Assembly (NCBI RefSeq): GCF_003696265.1
Contig: NZ_RFFH01000004.1
Span: forward strand, 62,001 to 126,000
Direction of reading: 5' to 3'
Source: Nocardia stercoris
GTDB lineage: Bacteria > Actinomycetota > Actinomycetes > Mycobacteriales > Mycobacteriaceae
DNA length: 64,000 nucleotides
Position numbers and translations under genes: made by a program. Under the pieces are notes generated by a model, which saw only the letters and a list, made by a program, of their open reading frames with translations, had not been told where the DNA came from and did not search any database. This document shows, piece by piece, positions 35,044 to 43,214 of this stretch (within the stretch, counting starts at the first letter, position 1; each line of letters starts with the position of its first letter).

Positions 35044-38000
35044 ACGAGCCCATCGCGATCGTCGGCATGGCCGGCCGCTTCCCCGGCGCCGACGATATCG
35101 ACGCGCTGTGGGAGCTGCTGGATTCCGGCGGCACCGCGATCGACACCGTTCCCGTCGAACGCTGGGATGTGCAGCGGCCGCTGGGCGGTGGCAAACGAGT
35201 GCCGACGGTCGGCGGATTCATCGGTGGCGTGGCGGAATTCGACGCCGCACTGTTCGGCATCTCGCCGCGCGAGGCGGCGGATCTGGACCCGCAACAGCGG
35301 CTCATGCTCGAAATCGCTTGGCGGGCGCTGGAAGACGCCGGCACGCCGGGAACCGCTCTGCGTGGCACCCGCACCGGCGTCTATGTCGGCGCGTCCTGGC
35401 ACGACTACGACACGCTGCGCACCCGGGGCGATATCGGCCCGACCCAGCACAGTCTGGTCGGCACCGCGCTGGATATGATCCCGGCCCGCCTGTCGTATCT
35501 GCTCGGGCTCACCGGGCCGAGTATGGCCGTGCAGACCGGATGTTCGTCGGCGCTGGTTGCGCTCGACCTGGCCGTGCGGGCACTGCGGTCCGGCGATGTC
35601 GAATCGGCCGTCGTGGGCGGCGTCACGCTCGTGCTGGGCCCGGACGTCACGATCGGGTTGACCCACTTCGGTGGCCTGTCGCCGCGGGGACGCTGCGCCG
35701 CCTTCGGGGCCGGTGCCGACGGGTTCGTGCGCGGCGAGGGCGTGGCCGCGGTGTATCTCAAGCCGTTGCGGACGGCGCTGCGCGACGGTGACCGGGTCCG
35801 GGCACTGGTCACCGCGACCGTGACCAACAACGACGGCGGCGGCGAGAGCCTGGTCACCCCGCACGGGGCCGGACAGCGGGACCTGTTGCGGCGCGCCTAC
35901 GCCGCGGCGGGAGTCGACCTCGACCGTCTGGCCTACCTCGAGGCACACGGAACCGGCACGGGGCGTGGAGATCCCATCGAGGCCGAGGCGATCGGCGAGG
36001 TGCTGGGTCGGCCGCGTAGCCGGGCGGCGGGGCCGCTGCGGATCGGCTCGATCAAGACCAACATCGGGCACCTGGAGGCAGCGTCCGGGATCGCGGGCTT
36101 GATCAAGGGCGTGCTGTGCCTGGAACACGGGACGATTCCGCCGAGCCTGCACGCCGCCGAACTGAACCCCGATATCGACTTCGACGCCCTGAACGTGACG
36201 GTGGTACGGGAACGGACACCGTTACCGGCCGGGCCGATCCACCTCGGCGTCAACTCCTTCGGCTGGGGCGGGACGAACGCCCACGCGGTACTCAGCCGGG
36301 CGGAATCGGTTCCCGCACCGGCGGCCTCCGGCACGGATCCCGGGTTCCTGCCGCTCTCGGCGCACACCACCGAGGCGCTGGACCGGCGGTGCGCCGATAT
36401 CGCCGATCTGCTGACCACCCGACCCGGTGAGCTCTCGGCGGTCGCGGCGGCACTGGCCCGGCGCAGTCACCAACTCGACAGGCGCACAGCGATTTTCGCC
36501 GACGAGGCGGATTCGGCGGTCGCCCTGCTGCGCCGATGCGCGGCCGGTGCCACCGACGACCGGGCGGTCCTGACCGGACGTGCCCGCGAGGTCGGCCGCG
36601 TCGCGTTCATCTTCCCGGGTCAGGGCGCCCAGTGGCACGGGCTCGGCGCCGCGCTGTACGGCGTCGACCCGGCCTTCACCGCCACGATCGACGAGTGTGC
36701 CGCCGCGCTGGCGTCGCAGGTGGACTGGGATCCGCTGGCGGTGATTCGCGGTGCGAGCGGACCGGATTGGCTCGACCGGGTCGACCAGGTCCAGCCGGTC
36801 CTGTGGGCCCTGACGCTCGGCATCGGGGCGATGTGGCGGCGGATGGGCATCGTGCCCGATCTGGTCGTCGGGCACAGTCAGGGGGAGATCGCGGCCGCCA
36901 CCTTCGCCGGGGCGCTGACCATCGCCGACGGTGCGCTGGTGGTGGCCCGCCGCAGTGCCGCACTGCGGGCGGTCGCCGGCAGCGGCGCCATGCTGGCGGT
37001 CGAGCTGCCCGCAGCCGAGATACCCGCCTGCATAGCGGGTTTCGAAGACTCGGTGACACTGGCCGTGCACAACGGCCCGACCTCGTGCGTGCTGGCCGGG
37101 GACAGCGCCGCCATCGAGGTGCTGCACGAGATCCTGTCCGCCGACGGCATATTCAGCCGTCCGGTGGCGGTGGACTATGCCTCACACAGTCCGCACATGG
37201 AACCGTTGCGCCCCGGTCTGGCGACAGTCCTGGCCGACGTACGGCCCGGACCGGCGCCTATCGAGATGCTGTCGACGGTGACCGGGCGGCCGTGTGCGCC
37301 GGAGGAACTGGACGCGACGTACTGGATCGAGAACCTGTGCCGACCGGTCCGATTCGCGGACACCATGCTGTCGGCTCTCGATTCCGGCGTCACCCACGTG
37401 ATCGAGATCAGCCCGCATCCGGTGCTGACGCCCGCCCTCGAACAGCTGGCCGCCACCAGACCCCAACCGGCCGTGGTGGTTCCGTCGCTCTACCGGGACC
37501 GTGACCCGGTGGCGGAACTACGGCGCAGCCGGGCCCGCGCCTACCTGAGCGGGCTGTCCCCCTTCGCCGATGTGGCCCGATCCGCCACGATCACACTGCC
37601 GCCGGGGCCGATGCAGCGCGGGTCGTTCTGGCTGCCCGACGCACCCACAGTCGGTGCGGACGCCGACGGGCTTCGGGTACCGGTGTATCCGAGCGTCGCG
37701 GAATCCGGTGTGTGGCAGGCGAACATCTCTCTGTCGCGGGAACGCCAGGACTGGCTGGAGGACCATCGGGTAGGCGACGCCGTAGTGGTGCCCGCCGCAT
37801 TCATGACATCCTTCGCGACGGCGGTCGCCCACACTCGCTACGGACGTCGCCCGGCCGCGCTGTACGACATCCGGTTCACCTCGGCCCTGCCACTGTCCGC
37901 CGCCCCGGCGCGGTTGGACCTGACCCTGCGCGAAGACGTCACCGGCGGAGCGAGTTTCGAGCTGCGGTCGCTGCCCGCGGGCGGCGAGAACTGGACCGTG

Positions 38001-41000
38001 CACGCTGTCGGCCGGGTCGGCTATCACGCCGGGCACGCTCCCGCCCCGGAACTGTCCGCCCCGGTCGCCGAGAAGGTCGTCGAGGTCGACGAGTTCTATC
38101 GGGCCTGCGCGGAGCGCGGCCTGAACTACGGCCCGGAATTCCGCGGCGTGCGGGCGATCCGGCGTACCGATCTCGGTGTGCGCGCCGAAGTGGTGCTCGG
38201 CGAGCGGTCCCGGGCCCAGACCCGCCCGGGGGAGTTGCACACCGTGCTCGCCGACTGCGCGCTGCAACCGGCGCTGTTGCTGTTCGACGATCCGCGCACC
38301 GTCGTCCCGGTCGGGATCCGGGAGTTGCTGCTCTACCCCGAACCGGCCGAATTCGTCGACGCCGCACAGGTGTACGCGGTCCGGACCTCGGACACCACCG
38401 CGGACATCGACCTGTTCGACCCAGCGGGCACACCGCTGGCCGCGATCCGCGGACTCGCGCTGGCTGCCATCGATCCCGCGCCGTCGGACGGCCGGAGATT
38501 CGATCGGGAGTTCCGCTTCGTCCTGCGGCAGGGTGAGCGCCCGGCGCCCGCCGAACCTGGGGCGGATTTCGTCTTGGCCGGCGCCGCCGCCTGGCATCCG
38601 GCGCTGGCGGAAGCACTCCGGGCCCGCGGTGCGCGGATTCGCGACACCGGCACCGCGCTGGAGCGCGGCACGCTGGTGTACTGCGCGCCCACAACCGATC
38701 TCGCTGATCAGCGCACCGGCCTGCTCACCGTCGCCGAAGTCGTGCGAGCGCTGACGAATGATGGTGCCGCCCCGGCGCGGCTTGTGGTGGTGACCGCCGC
38801 CGCCCAGCCCACCGGCCCGGACGACGACGTGGATCCGGGCAGCGCGATGTTCTGGGGCTTCGTTCGTGCGCTGCGGCGCGAACATCCGGAACTGTCCGCC
38901 ACGTTGATCGACATCGGTGGTGCGTCCGATATCGGCGACTGCGCAGCCGAACTGGTGGCCATGCCCGGGGACGACCAGGTGGTGCTGCGCGAGGGCCGGC
39001 GCTACGCCGGGCGTCTGGCACAGGGCGAAGCGCTCGGCGGCGCGCGGTCCCGGCCGTGGCGGCCGCGGCACCGGCCGTTCCGGCTGCGGCAGGCCGCCGA
39101 ACGAGGCTGGGACGGGCTGCATTTCGCACCGCTTCCGGAACGTCGGCCCGGTCCCGGCGAAGTCCTGGTCGACATAGCAGCCGCGGCGGTAAATTTCATC
39201 GACGTCATGAAGGCGGCGGGAACCTATCCGGACGACTCGGCGGGCGCCGGGACATTCGGCGCCGAGGGAGCGGGCGCGATCCGCGCGATCGGTCCCGGCG
39301 TGTCCGGCCGTGCCGTCGGTGACCGGGTGATCGCCTGCGGTTCAGGCACATTCGCCACCCAGGTGGTCGTGCGCGCTGATCACACCGAACCCATTCCGGC
39401 CGGCTTGCCGGACACCACCGCGGCGGCATTGCCGCTGGTGTACACCACCGCCTGGTACGCCCTCGCCACGCTCGCTCGCGTCACGCCGGGCGAGAGGGTG
39501 CTGATCCACTCCGGAACCGGTGGCCTGGGTCTGGCGGCGATCGCCGTCGCCCGGTACCTCGGCGCCACGGTCCTCGCCACCGCCGGTTCGCCTGCTCGCC
39601 GCGACTACCTGCGCCGGGAGCTCGGGATCGCCGACGTCTTCGACTCCCGCGGCGCGGTCTGGGCGGACGAGGTGCTCGCGGCGACCGGCGGGGGCGGTGT
39701 CGACGTCGTGCTGAACTCGCTGTCCGGCGCCCACATCGATCGCGGGCTCGACGTCCTCGCCGAGGACGGCCGCTTCCTGGAGGTCGGGAAGAAGGACATC
39801 TACGCGAACCGGCGGCTGGGCTCGCGCGCCTTCGCCAAGGGCATCAGCTTCACCGCCGTCGACCTGGCCGGTCTACTGAGCCGCCGGCCGGAACGGTTCG
39901 CCACGGCACTGCACGAGACCTGGCAGCTGGTGGCGGCCGGGGCCCTGCCCGCCCTGCCGGTCGAGGTGCACCCGTTCGCCGCGGCACCGGACGTGTTGCG
40001 GCGGATGGCGCGTGGCGACCACATCGGAAAGTTCGTGCTCGACCGGCCGGAGACGGTGGTCGATATCGTGCCGGAAGCCATGCCGGACGGCCGGTTCCGC
40101 GCCGACGGCACCTACCTGGTCACCGGCGGTCACGGCGCACTGGGCCGCAGTCTCACCCGCTGGTTGCTCGAGCGCGGTGCCGGATGTGTCGTCGCCCTGA
40201 GCCGCACCGGGAACGACGGTGAGATCCCGTTGCACCAATTCGATCTCGAGCCCGCGGGCCTCACGGGGTCCGTGCACAGCCGCCGCGTCGATGTCGCGGA
40301 CCGGAATGCGCTTGCCGCGGTGCTGGATTCGCTGCGTCCGGAGGTTCCGCCGGTGCGCGGCGTCTTCCACGCCGCCGGCATTCTCGACGACTCCACGGTG
40401 CGCCGCATCACCGCCGACCAGCTGGAACGGGTGCTGCGGCCGAAGGTGGACGGCGCCCGGCACCTCGACGAACTCACCGCCGGTGACCCGCTGGATCTGT
40501 TCGTGCTGTTCTCCTCGGCGGCCGCGCTGCTCGGGAACGCCGGGCAGGCGGCCTATTCCGCCGCCAACTCCTACCTCGACGCGTTCGCCGTCTCCCGGCG
40601 CTGGGCAGGGCGGCCGGCCACCAGCGTGCAGTGGGGCCCGTTCGCTGGGATCGGATTGGCTGCGGCACAGGATAATCGGGGCAACCGGCTGGCCGCGGCC
40701 GGTATGGACAGCTTCACCGCGGCCGAGGCCTGGGCGGCGCTCACCGAGTTCCTGGGGGAGGACCGTCAGGTGGTCGCGTACCTGTGCTTCGACGCGCGCC
40801 GCTGGTTCGACACCTACCCCGACTGCGCGGCCCAACCGAGCTGGGAAGCGTTGCGGGACAACGCGCACCGCGGTAACGGCCCGGCGGCCAGCGAATTCCG
40901 TTCCGCGCTCGCGGCGGCCGGGGAACCGGACCGTCCGAATCTGGTGCTCGGCAAGATCGTCGAACTCGCGGCGGGCGTGCTGCGGCTCCCGCCGCAGGAC

Positions 41001-41174
41001 CTCGACATCCGCACCCCGCTGCGATCGCTGGGCCTGGATTCGCTCATGAGCCTGGAACTGCGCAACAAGCTCGAATCCACTTTCGCCCTGCGGCTCTCGC
41101 CGACCGTGCTGTGGACGTACGGGACGGCGGAGGCGCTCGCCGGCGCCCTGACCGACGAGGTCGCGGCGTCCTGA
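35040..41174 (+). CDS. Type I polyketide synthase, fully reducing module (PKS2)
   Basis: A 2044-residue PKS. Domains in order: KS (about 3-425, active Cys in TGCSS near 168), AT (about 520-830, GHSQGE near 611), DH (about 880-1140, HxxxGxxxxP near 908 and DCALQ), a KR-like segment, ER (about 1360-1670, GTGGLG near 1490 and an intact GKKD near 1583), KR (about 1690-1860, GGHGALG and LDD) and ACP (Ser in GLDSL near 1999). The AT has RVDQVQ and YASH, the methylmalonyl pattern. The KS has Gly instead of Ala before the active Cys. There is no thioesterase and no loading domain. AGGAGG precedes the ATG. The next gene starts 17 bases later. Confidence 0.94.
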   Translation: MNEPIAIVGMAGRFPGADDIDALWELLDSGGTAIDTVPVERWDVQRPLGGGKRVPTVGGFIGGVAEFDAALFGISPREAADLDPQQRLMLEIAWRALEDAGTPGTALRGTRTGVYVGASWHDYDTLRTRGDIGPTQHSLVGTALDMIPARLSYLLGLTGPSMAVQTGCSSALVALDLAVRALRSGDVESAVVGGVTLVLGPDVTIGLTHFGGLSPRGRCAAFGAGADGFVRGEGVAAVYLKPLRTALRDGDRVRALVTATVTNNDGGGESLVTPHGAGQRDLLRRAYAAAGVDLDRLAYLEAHGTGTGRGDPIEAEAIGEVLGRPRSRAAGPLRIGSIKTNIGHLEAASGIAGLIKGVLCLEHGTIPPSLHAAELNPDIDFDALNVTVVRERTPLPAGPIHLGVNSFGWGGTNAHAVLSRAESVPAPAASGTDPGFLPLSAHTTEALDRRCADIADLLTTRPGELSAVAAALARRSHQLDRRTAIFADEADSAVALLRRCAAGATDDRAVLTGRAREVGRVAFIFPGQGAQWHGLGAALYGVDPAFTATIDECAAALASQVDWDPLAVIRGASGPDWLDRVDQVQPVLWALTLGIGAMWRRMGIVPDLVVGHSQGEIAAATFAGALTIADGALVVARRSAALRAVAGSGAMLAVELPAAEIPACIAGFEDSVTLAVHNGPTSCVLAGDSAAIEVLHEILSADGIFSRPVAVDYASHSPHMEPLRPGLATVLADVRPGPAPIEMLSTVTGRPCAPEELDATYWIENLCRPVRFADTMLSALDSGVTHVIEISPHPVLTPALEQLAATRPQPAVVVPSLYRDRDPVAELRRSRARAYLSGLSPFADVARSATITLPPGPMQRGSFWLPDAPTVGADADGLRVPVYPSVAESGVWQANISLSRERQDWLEDHRVGDAVVVPAAFMTSFATAVAHTRYGRRPAALYDIRFTSALPLSAAPARLDLTLREDVTGGASFELRSLPAGGENWTVHAVGRVGYHAGHAPAPELSAPVAEKVVEVDEFYRACAERGLNYGPEFRGVRAIRRTDLGVRAEVVLGERSRAQTRPGELHTVLADCALQPALLLFDDPRTVVPVGIRELLLYPEPAEFVDAAQVYAVRTSDTTADIDLFDPAGTPLAAIRGLALAAIDPAPSDGRRFDREFRFVLRQGERPAPAEPGADFVLAGAAAWHPALAEALRARGARIRDTGTALERGTLVYCAPTTDLADQRTGLLTVAEVVRALTNDGAAPARLVVVTAAAQPTGPDDDVDPGSAMFWGFVRALRREHPELSATLIDIGGASDIGDCAAELVAMPGDDQVVLREGRRYAGRLAQGEALGGARSRPWRPRHRPFRLRQAAERGWDGLHFAPLPERRPGPGEVLVDIAAAAVNFIDVMKAAGTYPDDSAGAGTFGAEGAGAIRAIGPGVSGRAVGDRVIACGSGTFATQVVVRADHTEPIPAGLPDTTAAALPLVYTTAWYALATLARVTPGERVLIHSGTGGLGLAAIAVARYLGATVLATAGSPARRDYLRRELGIADVFDSRGAVWADEVLAATGGGGVDVVLNSLSGAHIDRGLDVLAEDGRFLEVGKKDIYANRRLGSRAFAKGISFTAVDLAGLLSRRPERFATALHETWQLVAAGALPALPVEVHPFAAAPDVLRRMARGDHIGKFVLDRPETVVDIVPEAMPDGRFRADGTYLVTGGHGALGRSLTRWLLERGAGCVVALSRTGNDGEIPLHQFDLEPAGLTGSVHSRRVDVADRNALAAVLDSLRPEVPPVRGVFHAAGILDDSTVRRITADQLERVLRPKVDGARHLDELTAGDPLDLFVLFSSAAALLGNAGQAAYSAANSYLDAFAVSRRWAGRPATSVQWGPFAGIGLAAAQDNRGNRLAAAGMDSFTAAEAWAALTEFLGEDRQVVAYLCFDARRWFDTYPDCAAQPSWEALRDNAHRGNGPAASEFRSALAAAGEPDRPNLVLGKIVELAAGVLRLPPQDLDIRTPLRSLGLDSLMSLELRNKLESTFALRLSPTVLWTYGTAEALAGALTDEVAAS

Positions 41175-41191
41175 CCACCAGGAGAGACAGC

Positions 41192-42655
41192 ATGGACGAA
41201 CCGGAATCGCCCGCCCCGCAGGGCGCGGCACTGCGCCGGGCCACCGATACGATCCGGCGGTTGCGGACCGAACTCGCGGAACTCCGCGCCGCGGGCCCGA
41301 TCGCGGTGATCGGCGCTGGGGTGCGGCTCGCGGACGGGATCACCGACCTGGACGGCCTGTGGTCGGCTCTGTCCGGTGGCCGCGACCTGACCGGCGATAT
41401 GCCCGCGCATCGGCGCTGGCCGTTCGAGGACGAGTGGGCGCAGCTTCCGCTGCGTGGCAGCTTCGTCCCGGACGCGCTCGATTTCGATCCGGACTTCTTC
41501 GGCATCACCCCGCGTGCCGCGCAGGCCCTCGATCCGCAGCACCGCCTGCTGCTGGAGGTGACCTGGGAGGCGTTGTGCGACAGCGGTATCAATCCGCCGG
41601 GACTGCACGGCGCCCAGGTGGGAACCTATGTCGGAATCAGCGGACGCCAGGACTACGCCGACTGGGCCCGGCAGTGCCCCGACGCCTACTGGGCGCTCGG
41701 TAACGGGCACTGTCTGGCCGCCGGCCGGATCGCCTACACCTTCGGCTTCACCGGTCCCGCGCTCGCGATCGATACCGCCTGTTCGTCCGCCCTGGTGGCG
41801 GTGGTGCAGGCCGTGCAGGCACTGCGGCGCGGCGAGGTCGATCTCGCGCTGGCGGGCGGCGTCAATCTCGTTCTGGCCCCCGGATCGACGCGCGCGATCA
41901 ATCGCACCGGCTCGCTGTCGCCGGACGGGCTGTGCCGGGCGTTCGATGCCCGCGCCAACGGGTTCGTCCGCGGTGAAGGCGCCGCGATGTTGACCTTGAA
42001 ACGGCTGGCCGACGCCGAGCGCGACCAGGACCCGATCCTCGGGGTGATCCACGGTGTGGCGATGAACCAGGACGGCCGGACCTCCGGATTCAGCGCCCCG
42101 AACGCCGAGGCGCAACGTCGGGTGATCGAGGCCGCGCTCGCCGACGCCGGCCGGGACGCGGCCGAGATCGGGCTGGTCGAGGCGCACGGCACCGGCACCT
42201 CGCTGGGCGACCCGATCGAGTTGAGCGCGATCGTGGCCGCGCTCGGCACCCGCAACGGCGGCCGGCCGCTGCACGTCGGCTCGGCGAAGACCAACGCCGG
42301 GCACCTGGAGGCCGCGTCCGGGTCGCTCGGCTTGCTGAAGGCGCTGCTCACCGTCCGGGAACGCACGGTGCCGCCACTGGTCCACTTCGACACCCTCAAC
42401 CCGCGAATCGACTTGCGGGGGTGCGATATTCGGTTCGCCGACCGGGCACAGCCCTGGCCGGATCCCGAGTCCGCACCGCTGGCGGGGGTGAGTTCCTTCG
42501 GGATCATCGGCACCAATGTCCATGTGGTCGCGGGGCCCGCGCCGGTTCCGACGGCGCCGGTGCGCCCACCCCTGCCGCGGCCGGACTGGAAGCGCGTGCC
42601 GTGTGTGCCGGCCTTCCTGGGCGATGCCCCGCCCGGATACGTCGTGCCCGCCTGA
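41192..42655 (+). CDS. Stand-alone ketosynthase with N-terminal docking helix
   Basis: A 487-residue protein made of a KS domain only. Residues 12-33 (LRRATDTIRRLRTELAELRA) form a coiled-coil docking helix like those at the N-terminus of modular PKS subunits. The KS has all catalytic residues: Cys in DTACSS (near 195), His in EAHGTGT (near 330) and His in NAGHLEA (near 370). After the KS only about 40 Pro-rich residues remain; there is no AT or ACP. It is not a truncated pseudogene by appearance, since the domain ends cleanly and a hairpin follows. It could condense or transfer the chain at the end of the pathway. Confidence 0.92.
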   Translation: MDEPESPAPQGAALRRATDTIRRLRTELAELRAAGPIAVIGAGVRLADGITDLDGLWSALSGGRDLTGDMPAHRRWPFEDEWAQLPLRGSFVPDALDFDPDFFGITPRAAQALDPQHRLLLEVTWEALCDSGINPPGLHGAQVGTYVGISGRQDYADWARQCPDAYWALGNGHCLAAGRIAYTFGFTGPALAIDTACSSALVAVVQAVQALRRGEVDLALAGGVNLVLAPGSTRAINRTGSLSPDGLCRAFDARANGFVRGEGAAMLTLKRLADAERDQDPILGVIHGVAMNQDGRTSGFSAPNAEAQRRVIEAALADAGRDAAEIGLVEAHGTGTSLGDPIELSAIVAALGTRNGGRPLHVGSAKTNAGHLEAASGSLGLLKALLTVRERTVPPLVHFDTLNPRIDLRGCDIRFADRAQPWPDPESAPLAGVSSFGIIGTNVHVVAGPAPVPTAPVRPPLPRPDWKRVPCVPAFLGDAPPGYVVPA

Positions 42656-42675
42656 CGTTTTCGCCACCTGCCCCA

Positions 42676-42702
42676 GCCGGCGGCCGCAGTGCGGTCGCCG
42701 GC
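42676..42702 (+). terminator. Terminator hairpin of the PKS operon
   Basis: A 12-bp stem (GCCGGCGGCCGC / GCGGTCGCCGGC, one G-T pair) with a three-base loop starts 20 bases after the ketosynthase stop codon. It lies between that gene and the opposite-strand tRNA. Confidence 0.7.
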
Positions 42703-42749
42703 CGGTGGTGTGTGGGTCGCCGGGCGATAGCCAGGACCTGTCCGAGAGC

Positions 42750-42834
42750 TGGTGCGCGAGGGGGGACTTGAACCCCCACGTCCGAGGACACTGGAACCTA
42801 AATCCAGCGCGTCTGCCTATTCCGCCACTCGCGC
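42750..42834 (-). tRNA. tRNA-Leu (anticodon UAG)
   Basis: The minus strand folds as a class II tRNA of 85 bases including an encoded CCA. The acceptor stem is GCGCGAG/CTCGCGC, the anticodon arm is CTGGA-TTTAGGT-TCCAG with TAG at positions 34-36, there is a long variable arm (GTGTCCTCGGAC) and the T-arm has GTTCAAGTC. It reads the CUA codon, which is rare in such GC-rich genomes. It sits between the PKS operon and fas. Confidence 0.95.
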
Positions 42835-43214
42835 GTGATGGTACGACCGTCCAAACTCTACCGGGCGACGCGCCGTAAACGAAGTGGCGCTGCGGTGTTT
42901 CGTACCCATCGGTAACCCTAGCTGGGATTATAACAATCATATAACGGCCACCGCGGGGGAGGCTCGGGTTGCTCGATTCCTGGCGTGCCCGGGACCGGCG
43001 GCTTTCAAACATGAGGGGGAGTCATGTTTTGTGTAACTCTGGTACGTCCGTACCGAAATACCCGCGGGTAGCGATCCGGGCCGCCGGCAAACGTGAGGCT
43101 TTCCTCATGATTCTGTGTCATTCTCTGCGTCGACCAGGCGTTTCTTTTGGGCTGCCAGCGCATGGAGAAACCGCCTCGCCGGGACGAGCGGACACGAGAA
43201 GGAAGTCGAGAGTC
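42835..43214. other. Upstream region of fas
   Basis: No gene is visible here. An AT-rich stretch with two TATAAC sequences (42929-42934 and 42940-42945) is a candidate promoter core. Three perfect palindromes lie within 43007-43070, followed by about 145 bases to the TTG start of fas. Confidence 0.55.
43007..43070. promoter_or_regulatory. Three clustered palindromes upstream of fas
   Basis: AAACATGA-N7-TCATGTTT (43007-43029), GGTACG-TC-CGTACC (43041-43054) and TACCCGCGGGTA (43059-43070) are each perfect inverted repeats within 64 bases. They are candidate sites for a regulator of fatty acid synthesis. The different arm sequences suggest more than one binding protein. Confidence 0.5.

Noticed and set aside
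42969..43214. N-terminal extension of FAS-I up to 82 residues
   Set aside because: The extension covers the palindromes and does not resemble FAS-I. The TTG at 43215 gives the known N-terminus and has an SD-like GGAAG.
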